DNA of 64,000 nt, from positions 124,001 through 188,000 of the forward strand of contig JAUCBJ010008056.1 of the NCBI GenBank assembly GCA_032718475.1. The letters are read 5' to 3'. The position numbers and the translations under genes were made by a program. Source of the DNA: Nemertoderma westbladi (lineage: Eukaryota; Xenacoelomorpha; Nemertodermatida; Nemertodermatidae). Positions 11,233 through 22,018 of this stretch are shown here, one piece after another. The notes under the pieces were generated by a model, which did not search any database, was not told the DNA's origin, and was given only the letters and a program-made list of their open reading frames with translations. Numbering within the stretch: position 1 is the first letter of the stretch; each line of letters opens with the position of its first letter.

Positions 11233-12592
11233 CTAATAACCAAAGGCGTCCGATTGGTCGGTTGAAATAGTGTACTTTCGGTTTAGGTGTAGCTCTCCAA
11301 ATAGCCAGTTCGACTGAGCGTACCAAACCATCATTTCCCTGATGGATTCTGTTATACGGCCTGTTTCCCAGTTTTTTCTAGGTTGATCTTGATCCACTAA
11401 GAGTACAATATCACCGACTGATACATTTCCTTTCTTAGAAAACCATTTAGTTCTGAGCTGGACCGACGGTAAATAGTGTCTTTCAAAATGTATAGCAAAT
11501 CGACGAGATAGTAATTGTATCATTTGCCAGGTGCGTCTCAACAGCTCATCACCGTCCTGTGGTTTGGATTTCGGTAACATGGTTACGGGTTTTCTCAGCA
11601 TAAAATGGGACGGTGTTAGTGGCTCCATGTCTTGTGGATTAGATGAAACAGGTAAGAGGGGCCTATCATTTAAATAACTCGCTATTTCCTCTAGGAGAGT
11701 TCGGAGTAGCTCATTGGTTAGATAGGCTTTACATGGAATAATATGGTGGAACGCGATCTTCGTGCTTTAAATCAGTCGTTCCCAACTTCCACCCCACCAA
11801 AGCACGTCGGCTGCATTGAACGTCCATGTTGATGCCGATACCCTTAGGTGTTCTTCTAGCTGGTGATCGTTCCAATCGGCTATGAATTTAGTGATTTCCT
11901 TGTTGGCGCCCACGAAATTCGTTCCCTGGTCGGATCTCATACTGCGGCTGGTACCAAATCGACCGATTTGTCTTCTCAGGCAAAGGATAAAACTTTTCAT
12001 TGACATATCCAAATAAATGGCTCGGAAAGTCATGCAAACAAAGATGACACACCATCTTTTCACCATTATACGGGCGCGCTTGACTTCGAAGGGTCCGAAG
12101 AGATCTACGCCGGTGGGTGTGGGTGAACGGGGGTTGGTAACATTCGACTCGTTCCCTAGGGAGCGCCGCTTCTAGTTGAGTCATCTGCTTGCTATAAATC
12201 CTTTTGCAAAGTATACAGTTTCGTAATATTTGGTTGAGTGCTGCGCGAGGGTGTACCAGGTAGTATCGCTTTCTGATCTCGCTTAATATATGTTCCCTCC
12301 CGGCGTGATAGAGTCGGTAGTGAACGTCCTGTATCAACTTGATCTGAATTTCCGGGTCGAATATTAGTATGGGAAACATAGGGAGTTGTGGCGGTGCAAT
12401 TTTGTCGATAAGCCGGCACAGCATTCTTAAAAATGCAGCTGCAATGCAGCATGCCGATCCTAGTAGTATTGATGGTAATAAGAGTGGGCATAGATGGGAA
12501 AAGGAAGTTTTGCTTTTTGTTTTTCAGCTTTGCGGACTCAGTAGGCATGGCCACGCAAATGACTGCCCACAAACTTTCTCACAGAACATGAA
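11233..12592 (-). pseudogene. BEL-C (BEL/Pao) integrase remnant
   Basis: The minus strand encodes in order: an integrase zinc-binding region (LYHAGREHILSEIRKRYYLV, then NCILCKRIYSKQ) at 12190-12360; an integrase core with RWCVIFVCMTFRAIYLDM, RSDQGTNFVGANKEI and WWGGSWERLI at 11767-12066; and the C-terminal domain with EPLTPSHFML, RTKWFSKKGNVSVGDIVLL and NWETGRITESI at 11233-11628. These signatures are typical of BEL/Pao integrase. Frameshifts near 12080-12130 and between 11770 and 11630 break the frame. A LINE A tail interrupts the upstream part at 12378-12469, beyond which the frame appears to continue to about 12572. The right end is cut at the Penelope-like element. Confidence 0.88.
12378..12469 (+). 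repeat. LINE A extreme 3' tail (~92 bp insertion)
   Basis: From GGGAGTTGTGGCGGTGC to the end of GCCGATCCTAGTAGTA this matches the last ~90 bp of LINE A (47155-47238), including the last codons and the (TAG)n end. It is a heavily 5'-truncated insertion into BEL-C. A clean target duplication could not be read. Confidence 0.88.
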
Positions 12593-12747
12593 CATGGAAA
12601 CTGTAATGAATTAGCTATTTATTTATTTAATTATTTAAATCACTTGAAAAAAGAAATATTATATTATTTCGAAAGCTTGTGTAATTTCTTATAATTTTTA
12701 TTTAACGTGGCTGATCTTGGTTTCCTTACAATTATATTTATATATTT
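12593..12747 (+). repeat. Left terminal direct repeat of the Penelope-like element
   Basis: Begins CATGGAAACTGTAATGAATT and is repeated at 17668-17822 at an offset of 5075 bp. The only difference noted is a C/T change in the CGTGGCTGATC segment. The similarity stops abruptly at both ends. Confidence 0.9.
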
Positions 12748-12831
12748 AATTTTTGTAACCGGATCCCACACCCCAACGGCTTTGACTTGCTAAATTTATA
12801 ATCTATATTATCTAAGCCGTGGAAGAATATA

Positions 12832-15599
12832 ATGTCTAGCTATAATAATACAGATTCCGGAAAACGATCCCTCTACTTTCAACTTTCTAATATAGGAGTG
12901 AGTTTAAAGTCATGTGAATACCAATTACATTATCTTAAGGATTGTGAAATTAATGGAGTCATTCCTCGAGGTATTAGATTTAAGTATAATATTAATTTAC
13001 CAGGAATTTTACCTGGAATTAAAGATTTACAAACATCTCTTAGGAATACAATCGAGGTTGCTGAAAAGTCCGTTTTAACAATTTTAATTAAACATGCAGA
13101 GTTACGCAAAAAAGAGTTATGTGCGAATTTTTTATCACTTAAAGCGAAAATAAGAAGGGTTACAGACACACATCAATGCAAGGAATTAATAACTAAATGT
13201 CACAGGTATTTATTTAGAAAATCTCAAGAAATGTACAGTCGTATTTTGAAGAAAAAACAATCACTAATAAAGGAGATTACAAACTACCAAGGTGAAGTAG
13301 GCCAATCAGAAATAAGCCCAACACAAACCCCCTTACAGAATATACACCAGCATGAAACACACGCCCGGCATAGGTTTGGACACATGCACACTTTGCAACG
13401 TTCACGTAGTCGATTTAGAAATAGACAGAAGCTGGCCGAAAAAATAGAGGACGGTATAAGAAACAATATTTGTGACCCAAGAGTATTTGATCCGTTAGTA
13501 GCAGATGGCTTGTCCCTATCTGACAATCAAAAAACGCTACTTCGATTGGGACCTTCATTTTGCCCCACACCAATGACTGTTGATTTGTATCAAGCACATT
13601 TGGACTTCAATGACTTTGCAACTAGATTACGTGACAAATACAACCAGGTAATAAAAGGAGTCGATGTAAATACTGAAAAAGAATCATTGAATACTACCCA
13701 GGATGATGACGATAACAACGAATCGAGATGCAAACCAAAACAGCCATGGGAGGTAAGTAAACATTTTACTAAACCATCCGGAAATAGTACGCTGGAGCAA
13801 TTTTTAACAAATATATATACTGAAACGTTTAGTGATGAGAACATGAAATACGTGGAAGACAATCTCTCTTCAGGAGAAAGGGAGGCTCTTAGGGAACTGA
13901 AGCGGGCAATAAAGGATGATGAACAAGGAACCATTCTTAGGATACAGGATAAGGGCTCAAAACGCTTTGTTCTAACCAGTAAGGATAATTACGTAAGTGC
14001 AGTTGAAGATTACCTAGGTGACACTAATATTTTCATTAAACATAGTAATGATCCTACAGGTAAATACAAGAATAAAATAAAAGAATTTGTTAATAAATGG
14101 AAAGATACAGTACCAATAATTAAACGTTGTGAAAAATGGCTCACAAAGGATGACGTCAAACCTGGAACTGCTTTCGCGAATGTGAAGACACACAAACCAA
14201 ACTGGCCATTAAGGAATATTTTATCGGCTTGTGGGACAGCCTCAGAGAATCTGGGCCGTTTTCTAGAACATTTTTTAAAAAATGTTGCCACTGCACATAA
14301 AGCATATCTCAAAGACACACGTCATCTAATAAATGGATTCAACAACAGAATAAAAGATTTGCCCCCTTTCCCACTTCAGCAAAACTTATTTCTGTAGACA
14401 TTACAAACTTCTTCCCTTCAGTGGATAACATAATGGGTATTGCAGCAGTTAGGAAAACAATTACGGAACACCCAGATTTATTACTAGAAGACTCTCCCCC
14501 AGTAGAATGTTTGACTGAAGCTCTAGAATTATGTTTAAATTGTAATAATTGTAGTTTTAATGGAAAACATTACACACAAGTGGATGGGTCGGCAATGGGC
14601 CCATCATACTCTTGCTCTTACACAGACATTTTTGGTGCTGAATATATTGATACAGCAGTCCGAACTTCACCAAAGCCTCCAGAAGAATGGAAACGATTTA
14701 GAGATGATGGAATAGCTATTACACTTGAACAAGAAGATGAAGATATCGGTATTCTGATTGACCACCTCAACAATACCGTTTAACCTGGGAAAATAAAGTT
14801 TAAATTAGAAGAATATGGAAGGAAAATTAATTACTTAGATTTAACTATATTTTTTGATGACAATGGAATACTTCAAACAAAAATATTCCACAAACCAACA
14901 GACGTCCATCAATATATATGTCCGCACTCAGCCCATCCGCACAGTCAACTTAAACACGTTCCATATGGGGTTGCCCTACGATTGAGGCGTAACAATTCAC
15001 GAATGGAGGATTTAATGCAAGCACACTTTATGAATATGGAGCAGCATTCATTGCTAGGGGTTGGAGAATGGTCGATGTTACTACACAATTTGCAGCGGCA
15101 GCTATTCAGACACAGTTAGAATCTCTACAAAATGATAAAAAACGAAATAAAAGTAAATATACCATATTTTATGTTAGTAACACTGAACCTATATTAGGAT
15201 CAATACAAAAGATAGTAGACAAACATACACCTATTCTAAGAACAGACATCAGGACCAAGCAACTCATTGACTCTTGTAAAATAGTAAATATTAACCGTAG
15301 GGCCCCTACGCTAAAGGGAATTTTAGCTCCATCCAGTTTAACATCAAAGCAGAAGAACCAGGCAAATACAACACATGCTGGATCTAAAAAATGTACAAGA
15401 CAGAAATGTATACCATGTGAAGCGATAAAACCAACAAAACAATTCGGATTAACCTCGACCCGTTTGAAAACTAAATATGAAATTAAACAGCGCCTTACCT
15501 GTGATGACAAAGATATAATATATTTAGCAAAATGTAAAATATGTAACTTACAAGGAATCGGATCAACAGAAACATTTAACCAAGGCTATCACAATATAA
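12832..15599 (+). pseudogene. Penelope-like RT and start of GIY-YIG domain, broken frame
   Basis: Coding starts with ATG at 12832 and continues to 14397, then shifts frame near 14365-14400 inside RT motif A (SVDITNFFPSVDN). It stops at a TAA at 14781-14783, continues in the same frame to about 15030, and shifts again before AFIARGWRMVDV. Family marks: FANVKTHKPNWPLRNILSAC near 14170-14230 (the KTHKP signature of Penelope RTs); WKRFRDDGIAI near 14690 as the catalytic motif; YLDLTIFFDDNG; IFHKPTDVHQYI; then a Cys pair (RQKCIPCEA) and the endonuclease start IIYLAKCKICN with GIGSTETFNQ near 15515-15575. An N-terminal region of about 300 residues precedes the RT. One stop and two frameshifts plus the insertion at 15600 make this a pseudogene. 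Confidence 0.9.
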
Positions 15600-15960
15600 G
15601 TGGCAGTGAAAGCGAAAAGGTACCTTAAGGTGAAAATGAGGTTTTTGAGTTAGATATTGCATGTGATTGGCCAACATCTCAGCTCTCTAATGAGCTATAA
15701 ATTATCCTGATTGGATGAGTACATCAAGAGTTATTAGAATTTAAGTATTGGCAAGACAACCAGATGGAAAATATACTATTATGAGTAAATCGCGTTTAAA
15801 ATTTTTGTTGTATTTTAATAGTAGTAGGGATTACTTACAAAGTATCTTGAAAGTGAGTTTGCTAAATCGGAGTGGGGAGGGGGTTGTGTTGTGATGTTGA
15901 GGCTTGAGGGGCAAAATGTGCAATAGGAATGTACATTAGCAAACTAATGAACAACTATGC

Positions 15961-16355
15961 TGCCTTTTTTGTCTAGCCAGGACTTCGAGCAGCACGTGAA
16001 CAACTATGCTGGGTTTTTTTCTAGTCTGGGACTCCGAGCACCACATGAACAACTAAGGTAGCTAGTTATCTAGTTTGAGACTACGAGCAGTACGTGAATA
16101 ACTAAGGTAGCTAGTTATCTAGTCTGGGACTTCCAGCAGCACGTGAACAACAAAGCTAGCAAGTTATCTAGTCTGGGACTTCGAGCAGCACGTGAACAAC
16201 AAAGCTAGCTAGTTATCTAGTCTGGGACTTCGAGCAGCACATGAACAACTAAGGTAGCTAGTTATCTAGTTTGAGACTACGAGCAGTACGTGAATAACTA
16301 AGGTAGCTAGTTATCTAGTCTGGGACTTCCAGCAGCACGTGAACAACTATGCTGG
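15961..16355. repeat. 49-bp tandem repeat, about seven to eight copies
   Basis: The word CGAGCAGCACGTGAACAAC and its variants recur about every 49 bp (near 15988, 16036, 16085, 16134, 16183, 16231, 16280 and 16328), with CTAGTTATCTAGTCTGGGAC between. The array lies inside the inverted-repeat element. Confidence 0.88.
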
Positions 16356-16360
16356 ACAAC

Positions 16361-16880
16361 ATTGCCAAAAAATATTTTTAACAAGTTTTATTCTGATCAG
16401 CGACCTAAAAAACCCACATACATTCAGAATTATCAAACAAAATACAAAATTTTTTTAATTTGACATTTTTTACTTGTATTTTTTGTCCTGGGGGTCCAAA
16501 ATAGCACCAAAAAGGATGGTTACATTGCCAAAAAATATTTTTAACAAGTTTTATCGTGATCAGCGACCTCAAAAACCCGCATACATTCAGAATTATCAAA
16601 CGAAATACAAAATTTATTAATTTGACATTTTTTACTTGTATTTTTTGTCCTGGGGGTCCAAAATAGCACCAAAAATGATGGTTACATTGCCAAAAAATAT
16701 TTTTAACAAGTTTTATCGTGATCAGCGACCTCAAAAACCCGCATACATTCAGAATTATCAAACAAACTACAAAATTTTTTTAATTTGACATTTTTTACTT
16801 GTATTTTTCGTCCTGGGGGACCAAAATAGCACCAAAAATGATGGTTGTATTACCAGAAAATATTTTTAAGATGTTTTATA
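16361..16880. repeat. ~162-bp tandem repeat, about 3.2 copies
   Basis: ATTGCCAAAAAATATTTTTA begins at 16361, 16524 and 16685, with a diverged start at 16849. Each unit holds a GATCAGCGACCTCAAAAACC motif. The minus-strand frame at 16405-16761 is only this repeat read through. Confidence 0.92.
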
Positions 16881-17355
16881 GTGTTCAACGACCTCGAAAA
16901 CCCTTATACCATAAAAATTATAATTTTTGAGCCAAGATCTAAAAAATTTATAAAATGACTGACAACACTTGACAGACAAACAGACGGACAGACAGACCGA
17001 TTGACAAGCAAACATATTGAAAATAACTGGAAGATAGTTTTCTATTGGAATAATAAGGCATATAAATTAATTTATAAAAGTAAATATACATAGAACAACA
17101 TAATATCTATTGGGAATGAGATTTAAATTTCAAAACTTCTGACTACCCTCAATCAAAGCTGAATATCTCCAAAACTAAGCTAGCTGTTAACATACCGTTA
17201 ACAGATTTGGATTCCTCATTAAAAACTGCATATATCACATTGAAAATAAAAAAATTGAATTGAAAATTTTGACTTGAAAATTTAATTTTTATTTAAGTGC
17301 GATTTTCTCAAAACGACATTTTCACCTTAAGGTACCTTTTCGCTTTCACTGCCAC

Positions 17356-17624
17356 ATAAGTGTAATATAAAGAATCATAAGCCACAAACGACTATAGAGA
17401 AACATTTTTGTAAAAATGAAAACCATGATTTTTCGCATTTCGAAATAACACCCATTGAAAAGGTCCATTACAAAGGCAGGGGAAAGAAAGATCAGCGACG
17501 GGAGATCCGTACAAGGGAAGGATACTGGCAGTGCACCTTAAGAACAATCAAGCCATTTGGTCTCAACACTATAAATGAAGCGGTTTGCAATAATTTCGGC
17601 TTAGACGTATTTAATCCAGATTAG
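17356..17624 (+). pseudogene. Penelope-like element, C-terminal GIY-YIG remainder
   Basis: To the right of the inverted-repeat insertion the coding sequence resumes as HKCNIKNHKPQTTIEKHF, followed by CKNENHDFSHFEITPIEKV and REGYWQCTLRTIKPFGLNTI. It ends at a TAG at 17622-17624. The spacing and the GYW...LKT/IKPxGLN-type ending match the C-terminus of Penelope-like endonuclease domains. It is the continuation of the coding part that stops at 15599. Confidence 0.85.
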
Positions 17625-17667
17625 AGAACTCATTATGTAGACTAATGTACTGTAGACGCTTAATTTT

Positions 17668-17822
17668 CATGGAAACTGTAATGAATTAGCTATTTATTTA
17701 TTTAATTATTTAAATCACTTGAAAAAAGAAATATTATATTATTTCGAAAGCTTGTGTAATTTCTTATAATTTTTATTTAACGTGGTTGATCTTGGTTTCC
17801 TTACAATTATATTTATATATTT
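17668..17822 (+). repeat. Right terminal direct repeat of the Penelope-like element
   Basis: Near-identical copy of 12593-12747. Beyond it lies a TTTATT/TATATA run and then a LINE A scrap. Confidence 0.9.
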
Positions 17823-17862
17823 TATTTTTTATTTATATATATATATATTTTATTTTATAGAT

Positions 17863-17965
17863 CATCCGCATCTTCAAGCCCAGTGTCCTTTAAGATGCGT
17901 CCCAAGAGAGTCATGGGCTGTCCACCATGCTTATTCACTCCATGAGGCCGCCAAAGCACAAGGTA
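17863..17965 (-). repeat. LINE A scrap (C-terminal coding, antisense)
   Basis: The sequence from GATCATCCGCATCTTCAAGC to CTCCATGAGGCCGCCAAAGC is the reverse complement of LINE A around 47030-47130 (HGVNKHGGQPMTFLRRILKD). It is truncated at both ends. Confidence 0.88.
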
Positions 17966-18129
17966 ATATTGGTGATACTGGCTGGACACAGCAGTGATAG
18001 CATTGAAGTAGTATAGCGTGTAAACATAGATTACAATTGGGCCTTTGAAGGGTGTTGCAATGGGTGTTGGACATAAACTCCCCAACTTGTTGGATGCTCG
18101 GGTCCTATATATGGCGTCAACAGCTCCAC

Positions 18130-18232
18130 ATGGACTTGGACTGACTGATGTCACCAACATATACTGATCGGCCGCCTATGGACTTGGACTGACTGATGTC
18201 ACCAACATATACTGATCGGCCGCCTATGGACT
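18130..18232. repeat. 48-bp tandem duplication
   Basis: ATGGACTTGGACTGACTGAT starts at 18130 and again at 18178, and ATGGACTAATG starts at 18226. The period is 48 bp and each boundary shares ATGGACT, so the duplication lies between short direct repeats. Confidence 0.9.
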
Positions 18233-19697
18233 AATGATGGGCATTATTTGCCATAAACCGGTTAATAAGAAAACCTTCAAGACTGTAATGGGCGAGCACG
18301 GCTTATTGCTTCGCTATTGGCGACTTTAATGCGGCACCACATACACGATTTTTCGATTATTTAAATAAATGGTGCAGTGATTCTAATTGTCAAATAATTG
18401 ATTTTATGCGACTCCCGGCAGACACTTTTTCATTTGTCAGTGCGGTCCATGGTACATGCTCCTGGTTGGACCATATAGTGTGTACTGATGCTGCCTGTAT
18501 GTTTTTGTCTAATGTATATGTTGATTACGACCTGGCTGTCAGTGATCATATGCCGATAATCTCAGAAATATCCCTACCTGCAGGCGGTGACGTCTCGCCT
18601 TCTAGTGCGTTACCCAGTGATACTAATTCACACGTTAAACGTAAGTGCATTAATTGGAGAAAGGTGTGTGTAGATCATTTGACACAGTATTCGAATACTA
18701 TGAATTCGTATTTGTCTAAGATTTCCGTTCCATGTGATATGGTGCGGTGTTCTAATTCCCAGTGTAAATGTGATGATCATTTAAGGTCTATAGATACTTA
18801 TTGTAATGATATATTACAGGCCGTGCATTATTCAGCCGATACTTGTTTACCTAAAGTACCGATTAGTAAAGGTAATCATATTGGTAAAAATGTGCCTGGT
18901 TGGAATGATCTATTGAAATTAAATACAATGAATCACGTTTATATTTCAAGATTTGGCGGGCGAACCATTGCCCACGCAGTGGTCCAATTTTTAGGGAATA
19001 CATTCATGCAAAAAATTTGAATTTAAAAGAGCAATGAAGGATTGTAAAAGGAACCAGGAGCAAATAAAGTTGGATAAATTATCTCATTCGGTTTATTCTG
19101 AGAATAGTAATAACTTTTGGCGTAACGTAAAATCACATAGTAATGCTAGTGTGCCGATTTCGAGTAAAATAGGTACCGCTGTTGGTGAGGCCGACATTTG
19201 CTCCCTTTTTAAGAATAAATTCCAAGATCTCTTTAATTCGGTTGACGACGAACGTCTTAAGGAAAATATTGAATTGCGTTTTAATAATGTGAAATTTGCA
19301 AGCGAAATGTTGATGATTAGCCCTGCTGAGGTTGCTGATGCGTTCAGCAAGTTAGAAAAAGGTAAATCTCCTAGTCCTGATGGACTAGTAGGGGAGCATT
19401 TTATACACGCACCAATTAGCCTATCTGTACATCTGTCTAGTTTATTTAGTTGTTGTAATGTGCATGGGTATATACCTCCAGCTCTTATCGATTGCCATAT
19501 TATTCCGCTTTAGTAAAGGATAAGAATGCAGCCATCACCGATAAAAACAATTATCGTGCTATAGCGATGGCAAATATTACCAGTAAGGTTCTAGAACTTA
19601 TTTTCTTTGATCGGTTTGTGTAGTACCTCGATACTGGAAATCCACAATTTGGTTATAAGAAAGGTGTTGGCACTGAGCTATGTGTATATACCCTTAA

Positions 19698-20584
19698 GGG
19701 GGGGGGGGTATACCCCCCCATGAACCTTTTTTTAAAATGGCTGTCAATTAGTGTTAAATGATAATATTGCTATTTTGTCATGGTCAACCACTGTATGGAA
19801 GGCCAAATAGCCTTTATAGTAAAATTTGAAAATTTGTAGCCTCCCTCTAGCGGCTGGCGGCGGAATTAAAGATTTCACTAAAATTGCTACTAGTCCCTCA
19901 ATTTTGGTCCAAATTTCTTGAAACCAACTTTTTTGGACTCAGCGTGATCAACTCTACAAAAGTTATCTTATAGAATTTTTAATTAGCCAATTTTATTTTA
20001 ATTAATTAATTTAATTAATTAATTATCATATTTTTAATTAAAAATGGCTAATTAGAAAAAATGGCAATATTTATCAAAATTCCATAAGATGACTTTTAAA
20101 GAGCTTCCAAAGCTCGTTCGAATGAGCCATAAACGAAGAAAATTGGTTGAAAAATGACGGAGGAGTAGTAATTTGAAAATGAAAAATGTCATTCCGAGAA
20201 AATGCCCTTCAAAGTTTAAACCGTCCCGCCAAAATTGGCTGTCTGTGTTCTGGTTGGTTAATTATTTCTGGCACGAATAATGCACACCAACGAGTTAAAA
20301 TGTTCATTTCTGGGGTTTTCGGGGTCGCTGATTTCATTTCCGATGTCAGTTTTAATTTTTAGTGGAATCTAGTCTATCTGTCTGTCTGTCGGTCTTCTGT
20401 CTTTCTTACAATTTGACGGACAGATCGTCATACGGAAAAACAGTGATAACTCGAGAACTGAAATAGGTCTCACTAAGCGGTTTTCAGATTTGTAATCCTC
20501 ATTAAATTCTGCTCTAGATGAGATAAAGAAACAATAATTTGAAAATTTTACCTGAGGGGGGGTATACCCCCCCCCCCCCCCCCC
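19698..20584. mobile_element. 887-bp TTAA-flanked element with G/C-tract inverted ends
   Basis: Left end is 11 G followed by TATACCCCCCC; right end is GGGGGGGTATAC followed by 18 C. These are inverted ends of about 22 bp. TTAA lies on both sides (19694-19697 and 20585-20588), and fusing the flanks restores the LINE C reading (CTTAAGGAGATC). TTAA target duplication is characteristic of piggyBac and of some other small elements, but no transposase is present, so the family is only suggested. A related end appears at 38053-38193. Confidence 0.82.
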
Positions 20585-20600
20585 TTAAGGAGATCATCCA

Positions 20601-20846
20601 GGCACTGAGCTATGTGTATATACCCTTAAGGAGATCATCCAGGCACTGAGCTATGTGTATATACCCTTAAGGAGATCATCCAGGCACTGCGCTATGTGTA
20701 TATACCCTTAAGGAGATCATCCAGGCACTGAGCTATGTGTATATACCCTTAAGGAGATCATCCAGGCACTGAGCTATGTGTATATACCCTTAAGGAGATC
20801 ATCCAGGCACTGAGCTATGTGTATATACCCTTAAGGAGATCATCCA
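20601..20846. repeat. 41-bp tandem repeat, six copies, from LINE C coding sequence
   Basis: GGCACTGAGCTATGTGTATA starts at 20601, 20642, 20683, 20724, 20765 and 20806. The unit is LINE C coding sequence (GTELCVYTLKEII). A seventh, leftmost copy at about 19669 is the one split by the TTAA element. As 41 is not a multiple of three, the array disrupts the frame. Confidence 0.95.
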
Positions 20847-22018
20847 GTTTTATTTATCTAATAATAGTCCTGTGTATGTGGCATTTATTGACTCGTCCAA
20901 GGCGTTTGACCTGGTCAATCATTACAAGCTTTTTACAAAATTTATTGATCGTAATTGTCCTGTATATTTCGTGCGGTTACTATGCTTCTGGTACAGGAGT
21001 CAATGTTTAGCGGTGCGCTGGGGCGGCTGTATCTCTGATGGTTTTACAGTTTCCAATGGAACTAAACAGGGAGGTATTCTGTCTCCCCGGTTGTACTGTC
21101 TTTACATGGACGACCTTAGTACTGAATTTATTAGATCTAATGTAGGTTGTGAATTAGGTGGGAGGAGAGCCAATCACTTAATTTATGCTGATGATTTGGG
21201 TATTATTTCAAACACAATTTTTGGCCTGCACAAACTTCTTGGTATATTTGAAAAATACGCTGAGCTACATTCAATTAAAATTAATGTTAAAAAATCAAAA
21301 GTTATGGTGTTTACACCAAAATCATATAAAAATACCCTTGTCGATTGTGTTGCTCTCAATGTTTCTAAGCTTGAAACTGTTTCTAAATTTAAATACATCG
21401 GCCATTTCATTCACAATACAACGGACGATGACTATGACATCCTTAATCAGTTGCATAGTTTATATCGTAGGGGCAACCTACTGATAAGAAAATTTGGTAA
21501 ATGTTCGTTTGCCATTAAAAAGATTCTCTTTCGAGCATTTTGCACGCAGTTTTATTGCAATGTGCTGTGGTCTCGGTTTAACTATAGTCTAAAGGTATTT
21601 AATAAATTGAGAGTAGGTTTCAATAACATTGCAAGGAGATTGTTTGGTTATAGTTACGATTGTAGCGTTTCTTTAATGTTTGGTGAACTTGATTTGCCGA
21701 AATTTATTCATATTCGATATAGCGCCATAAAATCTTTGCTTAGTAGGTTAAAATCATCAAATAATGTTCTTATTCATGTTACTTAAGTGTTACTGGTCCT
21801 ACTAGTAGGATACGGGAGTCGCTACTTTTTATACAGTCATAACTATTAGTTTGTATATATATATTTTGTTGCTACGGTTCAGTATATTAATATTATATTT
21901 TGTGCTCTATTGTAGGTAGGTGATACAGTCAGTATATTTTGTTAATTTGATTATTTTGAGTCGTTGTTTTTATGGATTCAGTTCCGGATTAAAGAAAAAT
22001 AAAATAAATAAATAATAA

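Larger units (their letters stand above)
15600..17355. mobile_element. Non-autonomous DNA element with 39-bp perfect inverted repeats
   Basis: Left end 15600-15638 begins GTGGCAGTGAAAGCGAAAAG; right end 17317-17355 is its exact reverse complement over 39 bp, with imperfect similarity for about 10 bp more. It is flanked by ATAA on both sides (15596-15599 and 17356-17359), a possible 4-bp target duplication. It splits the endonuclease domain of the Penelope-like element. The interior has no transposase but holds two tandem arrays (49-bp and ~162-bp units). Superfamily not assigned. Confidence 0.88.
12593..17822 (+). mobile_element. Penelope-like element with direct terminal repeats
   Basis: The element is bounded by two direct repeats of about 155 bp (12593-12747 and 17668-17822) differing at one noted position. 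It contains a Penelope-type reverse transcriptase and a C-terminal GIY-YIG-type endonuclease region. Direct terminal repeats are known in this class. It is split by an inverted-repeat DNA element at 15600-17355; without that insert it would be about 3.5 kb. Coding damage is listed under the coding entry, so the copy cannot be active. Confidence 0.88.
18280..22018 (+). pseudogene. LINE C: endonuclease and reverse transcriptase, 5'-truncated and broken
   Basis: Coding pieces in order: the end of an AP-type endonuclease (FAIGDFNAAPHTRFFDYL near 18310, CSWLDHIVCTDA, VSDHMPIISEI near 18540); linker to about 19020; then RT N-terminus (KLEKGKSPSPDGLVGEHF near 19350, NNYRAIAMANITSKVLE near 19540); motif A VAFIDSSKAFDLVNH near 20880; motif B GTKQGGILSPRLYC; motif C HLIYADDLGIISN near 21180; and a C-terminal domain to 21786. 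Breaks: frameshift near 19000, frameshift near 19513, TAG at 19621, the 887-bp insertion at 19698 and the 41-bp expansion. It ends in an A-rich, AATAAA-bearing tail at about 21990-22018. The motifs fit the CR1/Jockey-like group; clade not assigned. Confidence 0.88.

Noticed and set aside
12592-12593. Penelope-like element inserted into BEL-C
   Set aside because: BEL-C ends at the left terminal repeat, but no BEL-C sequence follows the right one at 17823, so insertion cannot be shown.
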